This document shows positions 9,187 to 17,937 of a DNA stretch of 20,330 nucleotides, piece by piece. The translations under genes were made by a program, and so were the position numbers. How positions within the stretch are numbered: position 1 is the first letter of the stretch; every line of letters begins with the position of its first letter. Origin of the DNA: Chara braunii (Eukaryota > Streptophyta > Charophyceae > Charales > Characeae); the NCBI GenBank assembly GCA_003427395.1, contig BFEA01000217.1:232602-252931 (forward strand), given 5' to 3'. The notes beneath the pieces are model-generated. The model was not told the DNA's origin. It saw nothing but the letters and a program-made list of their open reading frames with translations, and did not search any database.

Positions 9187-9722
9187 ATGGGAACAAGGCT
9201 TCAATCTATTCGTGGGGAGCAGCACGTGCTGGGAACCGGGCCCAACGTCCCATATGAAAATTTACATAGAAGTTTGAAAATTTGAGATACCGAGGCCATT
9301 ATTCGGCTTCGGCTAAGAAAAATTTGAGCTACTTAGCAAATTACTACAAAGAACTTCAAAAATAAGCAAAGTTCAGAAAACGGCTCAGAACCCCCTCTCA
9401 ATCCTCTTTACCCCTCACTAGTAGGACGCTTGATATCCAACCATCTACTTCTCCCGCTCATATTTTTTTTGAGAAAAATTTAAAAACACCTCCTCCTGCC
9501 AGCATTGATTGCCCCGGAAACCAGGGGATTAACTGAACAGGGACGCCCTTTGATTTATTTTTTTTACACACTTTCTTAACTATTAAAGAAGTTCAGAAAA
9601 ATTTAGAAAAACTTTGATAATTGATGGCCTATTGCTAGGCTACTGAATGCTCAGAACCCCTGGACTCCTTAACAAAACCCTCTAAAATTATCTAACACTG
9701 TCTTATTCCCTGCCGAGCTTTC
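9187..9722. other. AT-rich stretch, probable LINE 3' region on the minus strand
   Basis: No gene. Short repeated words occur (AAGTTCAGAAAA twice, GCTCAGAACCCC twice), along with A/T-rich runs at 9460-9490 and 9555-9570. By position it would be the 3' untranslated part of the LINE ending at 9156. Confidence 0.35.
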
Positions 9723-9908
9723 CCAGACCTCATGCCCCTACCCTGCTAGGTTACAGGGCAACACGACTCACTCCGACCAGCATCGTCCCTACAACAACCC
9801 TTGGTTTTCCCTTGGAATGCCCACCCCAAGGCATCCCCGGAACTTTCTACCAGACCTCACGCTCCTGCTATTAATAAGTTACAGGGCAACTCCCCATCAC
9901 CAGCCAGT
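9723..9908. repeat. Direct repeat pair, 127 bp apart
   Basis: CCAGACCTCA(T/C)GC(C/T)CCT at 9723 and 9850, each followed by GTTACAGGGCAAC and a CCAGC/CCAG...GTCGTYC block. The roughly 70-base units are similar but not identical. They sit at the left of a larger zone of tandem amplification. Confidence 0.65.
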
Positions 9909-10019
9909 GTCGTTCTAGCATCGGACAACTGCAAATCCATGAATATAACAACATCAAAGAAGCCTAAAGTGAGTTGTAAGAAGTACCCAGGATCCTAAAG
10001 CAAGATCACTCAAACACAC

Positions 10020-10640
10020 CCTTATTCCTCCAACCCCCTACTCCTCTTCATCCCCCGACGAGCCGACTTCCTCCACCACATAGTTCACGGGATGAGAACA
10101 GCAGCCGCACCCACACAATCATGAAATGGACACCTTCCTCACATATTCCTCATCTCACGACGAACCGACCTCCTCCACCCATAGTTCGCAAGACGAGGAA
10201 TAGTAGAAATCAGGTGAACTCACCAATCCTTACCCTCACTCAATAAGCCCAACACTACACTTCATCAGAAACCATCCTCCCTCTTCCCTTCAACCCCCTA
10301 CTCTTCATCATCTTCCGATGAGCCGACCTCCTCCACCACATAGCTCGGAAGATAAAAACAGTAGACAAACAACCTAACCCAATCCCATAATGGTTGGAAA
10401 CAGACTTCAACTATTCATCTTCCTTCGACGAGCCGACCTCCTCCACCACATAGTTCGAAAAAGAAGAATAGAAGTAGTCCCAAAATAACGTTTGAATGCG
10501 TTTAACGAGCCAGCGACAATCAAAGGAACCATCCTCCCTCTTCCCTCCAACCCCCTACTCTTCTTCATCCCCCGACGGCCCGACCGACCTCCTCCACCAC
10601 ATAGTTCGCGGGATGAGAACAGCAGCCACAACCACACAAC
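10020..10640. repeat. Five-copy tandem array with higher-order about 260-bp period
   Basis: The core CGACGAGCCGACCTCCTCCACC plus ACATAGTTCG, with variants, occurs five times; its GACYT(C) word starts near 10065, 10167, 10325, 10435 and 10586. Spacings alternate 102, 158, 110 and 151. Copies 1, 3 and 5 also share CCAACCCCCTACTC upstream and are 260-261 bp apart; copies 2 and 4 are 268 apart. This is a dimeric higher-order repeat (A-B)(A-B)A. On the minus strand most copies read (N/S)YVVEEVGSS followed by acidic residues and a stop codon, so the array may be amplified from the end of a coding frame. Confidence 0.8.
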
Positions 10641-10657
10641 AGACATGGTTCTTACGA

Positions 10658-10881
10658 TGGGGGTCTGTCAAACCTAGGACTTCTTCATCTTTATTGTTCG
10701 TAACCAGATCCCATGCCACCTTGACCAAAAAACCCTCTTCAGTCTTAGCTCTCAGTTTCCAAAGAAATTTTGTAACCAAGCGTCTAATTTCTGCTAAAAT
10801 CAGCACTGCAATTTCCTTGACCATTCCAATAAACCAGAGTAGTGAGAAAAGAGCCATGTTGATGACCAGTGCCCGTCCCAA
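10658..10881 (-). pseudogene. LINE reverse transcriptase C-terminal fragment
   Basis: The minus-strand frame from 10881 reads GRALVINMALFSLLWF, then LAEIRRLVTKFLWK and EEGFLVKVAWDLVTNNKDEE, ending in LGLTDP. It aligns along its length with the better preserved LINE further right, which has FGRALVLSSTAFSLFWF, IKKDAARYLWK, LEGFIWKVVWETVTTARTQG and LGLLDL. It is therefore the region just after the RT palm in a related but distinct LINE. Upstream RT sequence is replaced by tandem repeats, and downstream it runs into the higher-order array. It is most likely part of the same insertion as the A-rich tail at 9156. Confidence 0.75.
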
Positions 10882-11100
10882 CAGCCAGAGGTGGCATGCT
10901 GATCCTCAGAGTCTGAGCTTTACTGCAATTCTCTGTTGTAGGACTAGACATCGGACTAAGACCGTGGGCCGTGTTCATCAGCTGAAGACTGGACCAGTGC
11001 CAGTCCGAAGAGAGAGAGGTGCAATTCTCATTTTGTGACTCAGTTGTAGGACTAGACCAGTGCCCGTCCGAAGAGGGAGAGGTGCCATGCTGATCCCCAT
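10864..11100. repeat. Minisatellite derived from LINE coding sequence
   Basis: GACCAGTGCC(C/A)GTCC followed by an AGAGGTGC(C/A) block occurs at 10864, 10992 and 11055 (spacings 128 and 63, that is, multiples of about 64). TTGTAGGACTAGAC occurs at 10936 and 11044. The first copy overlaps the codons for GRALV of the LINE fragment at 10658-10881, so the array appears seeded from that coding segment. Confidence 0.7.
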
Positions 11101-11128
11101 TTCCAAGTAAGTGTGGCACGAGGCTCTA

Positions 11129-11142
11129 ATAACTCTGGATTT
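11129..11142. repeat. LINE target-site duplication, left copy
   Basis: ATAACTCTGGATTT abuts the A-rich tail and matches the right copy at 14287-14300 in 13 of 14 positions. The T-run makes the exact inner edge ambiguous by a few bases. Confidence 0.75.
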
Positions 11143-11191
11143 TTTTAATTTTTTTTTTAATTTTTTTTTTTATTATAACCAGGGCTTTATT
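11143..11191 (-). terminator. LINE poly(A) signal and A-rich tail
   Basis: On the minus strand AATAAA (11191-11186) lies about 14 bases before an A tract interrupted by TT pairs (11172-11143). The roughly 400 bases between the ORF2 stop (11597) and the signal are the 3' untranslated region. Confidence 0.8.
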
Positions 11192-11596
11192 AATATAATA
11201 GACTCGAGGCCGGGGACCTCACAATTCTACCCGGAGTTATCTTGATAGCTTCAGTCAGTTTAGCTTACAGTCGAAAGACTGAAAACAAAACAACAGCCTA
11301 ACTAATTGTCAACCATCAAATCAACTTTCACTATCCTAACTACATTCCAGCGAATATCCACCCAACAAAAGGTTAAGAAAACAATGATTCCTACCCACTT
11401 CAGAACTCACCTACCCCTTCAGGCCTATCCCGGCCCTACATCCCCTGGTTCAAAACTCGGATACGGCCAACTACAAACCTGCAGTTTTATGACAAACGAC
11501 TCTAATAGCGAGCCTACAATCCCTTTTTGGTCGTGGCAATCCCCTTAGTGACGATACCATAGTGTGCCCGACCTAACACTTGACCTGGTATACCCT

Positions 11597-14286
11597 CTAT
11601 GCTTGTAGCCAATCTGCTATCTTCAAACCTCCTTCTGCTGATGTTGCAACCCAGTCGGTGTTTCTGGCCCATGTCTGAGTAAACCAGTAACGGTTCTTTC
11701 TAGCCTGTCCTCGGGCCATCTGCCAATCCACACGGATTGCCTGCCTTATCAAGGATTTAACCAGGGCCACCTGGCTTGAAAGGGAGACCGCCTCCTGTTT
11801 AAATTTTGCTTGGTTACGACATTTCCATATGGCTTCCATTATCGCCCCTCTACAAGATAATGCCACATAGGCCCACCATTTTTGAAAGTTCGTACCAGCA
11901 TTGCTCTTCCCATATAAATGCCACTCTTGTGTCCATTGAAAACTTTCGTCTGTGGCAGTCTTCCACCGTTCCCTCTACCATTCCCAAAGGTGAATAGAAT
12001 AGGGGCAAAACAACCATAAGTGGGAGGCCGTTTTCCAGCCTCAGTTATACCGCATACACCGCTCGGTGATTTCCATACCTTTTGATACCGGCCAAGTTGC
12101 TGAAGGCGTGACCAATAGAAGTGGATGCCATATTAGGCTCGCCTGTTTCTGAGAGCTCATCCATCTAAGAGCCTTCCACAGACCAAACAGATCCATGTCC
12201 CCGAGCATAAAGCCTGGCTCTTTGGACAACCGCTCCGCAGCCGTCCTAACTGACTGTTTCTCTACTTTTGCCCTTAGTGCCTGGACTCCCAATCTCGGTT
12301 TATACATAACTACCGGTGTTTGCTTACCGAGCTGAAGACCATTCTGCCAGCCATACATTAGGGGCTCTATCTGAACAGTAGAGGCGTCTTCTACTATAAG
12401 CTGGGCGGATTCCTGTTCCACAGAAACCTGCAGGAGGACTCTACACTCTACTAAGTCCACTGTTGAGGGCACTCACTTCTCCTCTGCTTTAGTGAGAGGC
12501 CCCACTGGGTCGCCCACCTTCCGCCTCCAGGTTTGCACCTTAAAGCCTACCGGCAAAGCTGGACCCAACACCTGCAATACTACCTGACTATCCAGAGGGT
12601 CGAGCAACCACGTCCCTGCCCTGTGTTCCACCGACTTAGGCAACAAGGCTATCCAGTAAGTTGGAATAGCCTTTAAAACCATTTTGTAATTATTTTCAAT
12701 ATTGCGCAGTCTATTCAACTTTCTTTTAAGTTTGTCAAGCGGAATCCAGGCCTTGTGCGTGTCATCCCAGAGGTCTTTGATCTGCACAACCCCTTTTTCC
12801 ACCCAGGCTTTACCGAAAGAACCTTTGCTACCATAAACTTTCAAAACGACATTATCTAGAGTAATAAAAAGATTTTCGAATAGGATCTGGTTTAGTACTT
12901 CAATCTGTGTTTCCGGCGGACGAAGGACTTCTGAAAATAACCTGTGCCACACATATAAAATTTTTCGCCAAAATTTTGATTTTGGTTTCTTTGCCGAGAA
13001 TGAGGGAATGAAAGAACAGAGTCAGACGTCTGCCGGACGCGATAGACCCCACTCTTTGATGAGAGTATACTCCGCTAGTTGAACCCAAAGCTTGGATCGA
13101 ATGTCAAAGGTTGCCGCGATTACCCATTTACAGAGAAGTGCAAGGTTCTGCTGCATCAGGTCCAGAAGACCCAAGCCTCCCTGTGTCCTTGCTGTAGTCA
13201 CTGTTTCCCAGACCACTTTCCAAATGAAACCTTCAAGTTGTTGAGACCCAGCTGTAGGTTTCCATAAGTATCGAGCTGCATCCTTCTTGATCCTAGAGTA
13301 GGCCCCTTCACCCAGTAGATGAACCGTAAGCGGAAACCAGAATAATGAAAAAGCAGTCGATGACAGAACCAATGCTCGGCCAAACAAAGACAGTTTAAAA
13401 TTACGAGCCCAACTTGTGATCTTTGCTGGCACCTTATCGGCCAAGATAGTATCCTGGACCTTGGAGCAGTCCGACAGGGAGACTTGAACACCCAAAAAAC
13501 GATCCGAAGTATTAGCAGGAATCCGTTTGAGTCCCCTGTCCACACTCAACTCACGGGAGTAAGGAAGGAAGTAAACAAATTTATCCCAATTGATAGAAGC
13601 TTTCGACAGTTCACAGTATGTGTCTACTACCTTCCTAAGCTCATGGAGGGCATGGGGGTTGTTATCACATGCCACCGTAAGATCATCAGCGATCGCCCCA
13701 CCCTTCCATTCCAATTCTGAAGTCAATTTTAAGCCAAGAATGTTAGTATTCTTTCTAATATTGTCTAAGAGAGATTATAATTGAAGAACAAAAAGCAGCG
13801 GGGCAAGAGGGCAGCCTTGTCTTAGTGAACATGTAAGCTTGAAATCTTCGGATAGTCTGCCATTCACCATTACTACCGAGGATGCCTGAGCGTAACTTGC
13901 ACTAACCCATGTTCTAAAGCCCGGACCAAATCCCATCTTCTTTAGGGAGAAGTGAATGAAGCTCCACCCTACTTTGTCATAGGCCTTCTCCATATCGAGG
14001 AGAAGGATTACGACATCCCTTTTTTCTTTTCCAATGATATCAAGTGCCTGAATGGTTGCAGCAATATTATCAAATATTGATCTCCCTTTCACAAAGGCAC
14101 CCTGTTCCCAGCCTATGAGGGAGGGGAGGAGCTTAGCCAGCCACAGCGCCAGAGTTTTAGCAAAAAGTTTATACGTAACACTAAGAACAGAAATCGGTCT
14201 CCAGTTGCGGCCGTCTCTCTTCTCCCCTTTTTTGTATAAGAGCGAGATCAGTCCTCGGGTGAAACCCTCTGGAAGGCGACCTGTCG
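11597..14286 (-). pseudogene. LINE ORF2 fragment: reverse transcriptase and zf-RVT
   Basis: One frame runs the whole length with stops at 13783-13785 (TAA), 13022-13024, 12473-12475 and 12041-12043 (all TGA) and 11975-11977 (TAG); the final TAG at 11597-11599 looks natural. RT motifs in order: LPEGFTRGLISLLYKKGEK, NWRPISVLSVTYKLFAK, GAFVKGRSIFDN, LLLDMEKAYDKVGW (first catalytic aspartate), SLRQGCPLAPLLF, and AIADDLTVAC (the DD box). A thumb region (FGRALVLSSTAFSLFWF, RYLWK) follows. Near 12060-11960 HLWLFCPYSIHLWEW matches the zinc-binding C-terminus of plant LINE RTs, though its CX2C half is weak (CMRY). There are no frameshifts, so decay is recent. The endonuclease domain is missing because of 5' truncation. 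Confidence 0.92.
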
Positions 14287-14334
14287 ATAACTCTGAATTT
14301 GGGCATCACCGATAACTCTGAATTTGGGCATCAC
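14285..14334. repeat. 25-bp perfect tandem duplication containing the right TSD
   Basis: The 25-base unit CGATAACTCTGAATTTGGGC plus ATCAC occurs twice back to back (14285-14309 and 14310-14334) with no differences. The first unit contains the LINE's right target-site duplication (14287-14300). The duplication either predates the insertion or arose during end joining at the LINE 5' end. Confidence 0.85.
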
Positions 14335-14349
14335 CACACGGCTCTCTAA

Positions 14350-14454
14350 ATGTGCAAAAGGATAATGAACTTGCCACTAAAACATGGCCTGATGCGCCCA
14401 CCACATTTTTGTCTTTCTCACATTTCGAGAGTAGTGGGGCGAGGCCCTTTACCT
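14350..14454 (+). pseudogene. Unrecognised conserved peptide, plus arm
   Basis: From ATG at 14350 the frame reads MCKRIMNLPLKHGLMR, then PPHFCLSHISRVVGRGPLP, and continues open through the neighbouring 95-bp repeats. The minus strand at 15039-14935 encodes a clear relative with no gaps (shared M-C, NLPL-HG, R, FC, RVV, P-P). By hand I count about 73 of 105 identical bases. I do not recognise the family. Conservation without indels over 35 codons suggests that the segment was once coding, perhaps in a repeat element. It begins 50 bases right of the LINE junction and may be part of what the LINE inserted into. Confidence 0.45.
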
Positions 14455-14477
14455 GGGACCGGTCAGTTCAAAGGAGA

Positions 14478-14665
14478 TCCCCAAAGTTGGTCACTGGAGC
14501 ACAAGCCTACTTTGGACCATCGCTTTTACCAAGTGGACCAGACAGATGCGAGCAGCATCCCCACCCCAAAGTTGGTCAGTGGAGCACGAGCCTCCTTTGG
14601 ACCATCGCTTTTACCAAGTACCAGACAAAGATGCGAGCAGCATCCCCACAATCGTTGGTGATTTG
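14478..14665. repeat. Two-copy 95-bp tandem repeat
   Basis: CCCCAAAGTTGGTCA(C/G)TGGAGCAC starts near 14479 and 14574 and is followed in both copies by GCCT(A/C)CTTTGGACCATCGC and CAGCATCCCCAC. Identity is high apart from a few small indels, so the duplication is recent. It lies in the spacer between the two convergent peptide arms. Confidence 0.85.
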
Positions 14666-14934
14666 ACGCCTGTTCCGGTAATTCGTGACATCCCTTCCTC
14701 AGCTACAGCCGACGGGCTATCTCGATAGCGTCTGTTTTGCGACTCCACCTTGCGGCTGGTTACTCGGTCCGATTACCGCTGACCGGGGGCTACGCTGCGC
14801 CAGCGCCCGCCCATGGCCTGCTGCCGTAACTCCCCGTTCTCAGGAGATGATCACCCGCGCTCCGCGGTATGCGCTCCGTGACCGGATGCCCGCCGCAGTC
14901 CAGCCAGCGAGCGCTCCGACACATCCGGGTTATA
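14666..14934. other. GC-rich spacer without a supported gene
   Basis: The composition is more GC-rich than the LINE to its left. Short frames are open on both strands but none shows a recognisable motif. It completes the spacer between the convergent arms. Confidence 0.4.
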
Positions 14935-15039
14935 TGGTATAGGGCATGGCTTCACCACTCTCAACATGCACAAACGACAAAAATCATGGCGGCGTATCTT
15001 TCCATGTTCTAGCGGAAGATTCACTCTCATTTCGCACAT
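14935..15039 (-). pseudogene. Unrecognised conserved peptide, minus arm
   Basis: From ATG at 15039 the minus strand reads MCEMRVNLPLEHGKIRR, then HDFCRLCMLRVVKPCPIP, and stays open to about 14851 (YNPDVSERSLAGLRRASG). It is the partner of the plus-strand peptide at 14350-14454, in convergent orientation, so the two form a roughly 105-bp imperfect inverted repeat with a spacer of about 480 bases. Upstream of its ATG the minus strand carries the reverse complement of a 19-base motif that recurs at 19815-19833. The two frames may be short exons of a repeated gene or pieces of one transposable element; the sequence does not decide. Confidence 0.45.
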
Positions 15040-15044
15040 TTGGC

Positions 15045-15063
15045 GAGTAGTGGAGCGAGGCCC
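15045..15063. repeat. Recurring 19-base motif, middle copy
   Basis: GAGTAGTGGAGCGAGGCCC at 15045-15063 recurs as GAGTAGTGGGGCGAGGCCC at 14429-14447 and GAGTAGTGGAGCGAAGCCC at 19815-19833, each with one difference from this copy. Three copies in one window indicate a dispersed repeat family; the first overlaps the RVVGRGP codons of the plus peptide arm. Confidence 0.65.
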
Positions 15064-16025
15064 TTCACAGCTCAGTTCCGGCGTTGTCCGTCCCTCCCCA
15101 TAGAGGATGACGGGCATTTCCCTCGCATCGCAAACGACACGCCAACTATGTATGTATGATATGATACGGACGACCCCCTTTATTTAATATATTTTGTGCG
15201 CTCATTCAGTTATACATACCCAGGCAGTTTGGCGTGAATCCTGTGTGGCTAGGTGGGATGAACCTCGAACTCGAATTCCAGGTGGAAAGGGCGCGGGCGA
15301 TCGAGGAGCGGCGGGATCCCCAAAAACGCTTGCTTTTCGGTTTGTGCTAATCGCGCGCTCTTTTTTCTTCTTCCCTTCTCCCGCTCCCCCGCTCCCCCGC
15401 TCCCCCCGCTTTCCCGTCGGTGCCAAGCGCGCGCTCTTTACTCCTTCCGCTGTCCCACTCTCCCGCGCTCCCTTCTCCCGACGCCGTGCCTTTCTCTTGT
15501 CCTGCTGCTACTGTCTTGGTGGTGGTACGACGGATACCCTTGTGGCCTTGGCGGGAGTGTGCGACATCCGTTTTTTTTGTGAAATGTCCCCGCTCTTCTG
15601 TTGCCCGATCGCTGCACACCTCCATCGCCAGAATCTCTGCTCAGCTACCGACCGCAGGTTGGCATTCTGAGACGGGATCGTGGGGCGTTCGTGTCTCGCC
15701 TGGACTTCGTCAATCCACCTGCTCCCGTTCTTTCTCCCGCGCGTAGTACCCTTTGCCAACCCCGCCTTTGGACGCGTTTCGTGTGCCATTCTGTTAACCT
15801 CTCTTCTTCACCTTTTTTTCCCTTCCACTGGACAACAGTGTGACAACAGTGTGACAACAGTGTCGTCTTCTTCCTGCTTCTCTTGATTGCTATCCTTGTC
15901 CATTTGGTATTTCGCGGAGCTGGCGAGGTTTTATTTCCCTTCTGCCACTCTGTGCTTCGATCATTGGGAAGTAGTATAGCTGTACTAGTTCTTTGCGAGG
16001 GCCGTTGGAACGCGTGGAAGATGCA
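15064..16025. other. Gene-free, pyrimidine-rich stretch
   Basis: No supported gene. An AT-rich box (TTTAATATATTTT) lies at 15181-15194. C/T-rich sequence with tandem CGCTCCCC words fills 15360-15420. The frames here are long only because of biased composition. Confidence 0.5.
15831..15863. repeat. Three perfect 11-bp tandem repeats
   Basis: GACAACAGTGT is present three times without change (15831-15841, 15842-15852, 15853-15863). Confidence 0.9.
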
Positions 16026-16180
16026 TTGACAATCTCTTCCGGCGCAAAGGAATGTGTTTTTCCCCTTCCCTGCCCTTGACAAACCTCCTCGCTATCAAAA
16101 GGGAGATTTGGCTTTTTCCCGCTCCTGGGCCCTGACACACCTCCTCATAGCAAAAGAGGGAGAGATTGTGCTCGTGCAAG
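16026..16180. repeat. Three-copy tandem repeat, 50-56 bp
   Basis: (T/C)TGACA(A/C)(A/T)C(C/T)TC(C/T)TC starts at 16026, 16076 and 16132, each followed by a CAAAAG(G/A)-type block and, in the first two, a GnnTTTTTCCC run. The minus strand stays open and reads EEVCQGPGAGKS and RRFVKGREGEKH in successive copies, but this probably reflects the repeat and not a gene. Confidence 0.65.
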
Positions 16181-17242
16181 ACTCAAAGAGGGTTGATGCA
16201 GTTCGCTGGGTGATGATGGGTTGTTGCCTGGGGTGAGCAGTTCTGTGTGTATATAAGTTCGACCGCGGCATCATGAGGGCGCGGGCAACGACAATCGTGG
16301 ACAGTTTGTGAGAGGGAGGAGAGGTGGGGGTCTTTACTATTATCATATTGAGATATTGAGGTGGTACAAGTGGCCGAAATGTCCTCAGAGAAAAGCCGGT
16401 GTCGGATATCAAATGAGGTAACGTTGGAAGGAGACAGATAGATAGATCGGGACCCCTTCTCGGTCTGGTCAGCCCATCTATCTTCAATCTCCGCCTTTCT
16501 GTAAGCTGTCTGTTCCCCGATCCATCAAGGAAGAGGGAGGTGGTTCTCTGTGTTGATTATCGTCATAGAACTGTGAGATGCTCTGGACAGACATTGGCCC
16601 TGAAAGGTTCGAGAAGTAGAAGTAGAAGAAGAAGAGGAGATAAGCCTGTGGTTTTTGGGAAGCAGCTAGGGGCAGACTGCCTGCAAGGAGATGGGTCGGG
16701 ACAGTGAACACAGCGACGGTATTGAAGGGAGACCTACTCGGTCTCCGGTGTCTCGATGAGTGTGTTGCTTTCGCCATTATCGACGTGGGCGTTCGCCACG
16801 GCCATTGATCTCCTTGTGCATTGAAAAGGAAAGGTTGGGTGGGTGNGGGGGGGGAGGGGGAGGGAGAAAATGAAGCGTCTAGCCGACGGGCCTGGAACGC
16901 GGCTGCGGACGAAAAAGGCAAAAACTGGAGCGAACGAGAGCAGCCAAGATATCTTGAGGTAATCTACTATTCTCCTTCCACGCATCACTGCGTGGTTGTC
17001 TGTTTCCTTATGTCCCTCTCTTGCTCTTCGTTGGCGCCGTTGCTTGTCTATCAGTCTATACCCGTTGGGTGTCCATTGTCTCTCTCTCTCTGTCGCCACT
17101 CTAATCCGATTTCTTCTCTGCTCGCTCTATTTGTGTAAAAGTGGGGGTTGATGATCGAGCGAACCCCTTCCTTTTGCCTTGGTGCTTCATCGCTTCGCAG
17201 CTCTTTCTCCTCGCCCGATACTATCGACCTCTATCTCTCTTC

Positions 17243-17245
<3 letters not shown>
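16181..17245. other. Gene-free GC-rich stretch
   Basis: No supported gene on either strand. It contains one ambiguous base (N at 16846) inside a G-rich run, a GATA-type triple near 16437-16447, and pyrimidine-rich sequence from 16970 onward. Confidence 0.5.
16250..16257 (+). promoter_or_regulatory. Possible TATA box
   Basis: TATATAAG at 16250-16257 matches the eukaryotic TATA consensus and lies in GC-rich surroundings. No coding sequence follows within a normal distance, so its use is uncertain. Confidence 0.25.

Positions 17246-17279
<34 letters not shown>
17246..17279. repeat. (TC)17 microsatellite
   Basis: An uninterrupted TC dinucleotide run of 34 bases, flanked by further C/T-rich sequence. 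Its strand asymmetry makes it a candidate for triplex-type DNA. Confidence 0.95.
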
Positions 17280-17283
<4 letters not shown>

Positions 17284-17391
17284 TTCCCTGCCCCTCTCTT
17301 CATTTCACCTTCTAATTGAGGATGAGCGTATGTTAAAAATGCGAGCGCGGTAGGTGTAATTAGGACGAGGTTCTGAATGATGGCGGTGTCT

Positions 17392-17420
17392 CAAAAGCGC
17401 TGTAGCTTAAGACGCTTTTG
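17392..17420. repeat. Short hairpin with 8-bp arms
   Basis: CAAAAGCG (17392-17399) and CGCTTTTG (17413-17420) are exact reverse complements around a 13-base loop. No gene end is nearby to support a terminator role. Confidence 0.5.
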
Positions 17421-17579
17421 CCTCTTTTGTAGCTCCCGTCTCCCCCTTTAGCCGCGCTGTTTTCCCCAACTTCTTTTTATCACTCGTTTGGCAAACCGAC
17501 AGTTACTCGGACCGAGAACAGAGGGAAGCCTAGCCCTCACTGAATTATGAATTATTCCCCTTTTTGTGAAACCTTGTCT

Positions 17580-17639
17580 GATTTGATTAGATTTGATTAG
17601 ATTGGATTAGATTTGATTAGATTTGATCAGCTTTGGATT
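17580..17639. repeat. Decamer tandem repeat GATTTGATTA
   Basis: Five to six units of GATTTGATTA starting at 17580, with single substitutions (GATTGGATTA, GATTTGATCA). It is AT-rich inside GC-rich DNA. Confidence 0.85.
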
Positions 17640-17893
17640 TGGCTTGTAGAGGCGCTTTCATCGGGAATATGACGTCGGCCCCCCTGCTTGACAACTCAGG
17701 CCTGCTTGAGAAATGAGGCGAGTGAGGATAGACAGATCTTGGTGGGTTCTTTCTTTGTTCTTCCCCTTTTTATTTTGGGATATGCGCAATGGGGGGTAAC
17801 GTGGGGAACAGAGGCCGGCGAGCGTCCTCGCTCGCGGTTGAGAGGAAGGAGAAAGCTCAGAATGATGGCGGTGAATCGTTTTGCCGCGGGGAG

Positions 17894-17896
<3 letters not shown>

Positions 17897-17936
<40 letters not shown>
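17897..17936. repeat. 40-base poly(G) run
   Basis: Forty consecutive G residues, bordered by GGGGAGGGA on the left and AGTTGGGGGGAG on the right. Homopolymers of this length are prone to assembly and sequencing error, so the true length is uncertain. On the minus strand it yields a meaningless polyproline frame. Confidence 0.9.

Positions 17937-17937
<1 letters not shown>

Larger units (their letters stand above)
11143..14286 (-). mobile_element. 5'-truncated LINE with poly(A) tail and target-site duplication
   Basis: A non-LTR retrotransposon on the minus strand. It starts inside the RT domain of ORF2 at 14286 (endonuclease and ORF1 absent) and ends in an AATAAA signal and A-rich tract at 11172-11143. 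The flanks carry ATAACTCTGGATTT (11129-11142) and ATAACTCTGAATTT (14287-14300), a 14-bp duplication with one difference. 5' truncation, tail and duplication together match target-primed reverse transcription. It is the youngest-looking element in the window. Confidence 0.9.

Noticed and set aside
10496-11038. 180-codon plus-strand frame
   Set aside because: It is antisense to the LINE RT fragment and the minisatellites, where the minus strand has clear homology.
14340-15063. Classical MITE
   Set aside because: The arms are inverted and about 105 bp long, but I found no clear target-site duplication outside them, and the match is best explained at codon level. It remains an alternative.
15194-15670. 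158-codon plus-strand frame
   Set aside because: It is long only because the region is GC-rich and stop-poor; several other frames are equally open, and composition follows C/T-rich repeats.
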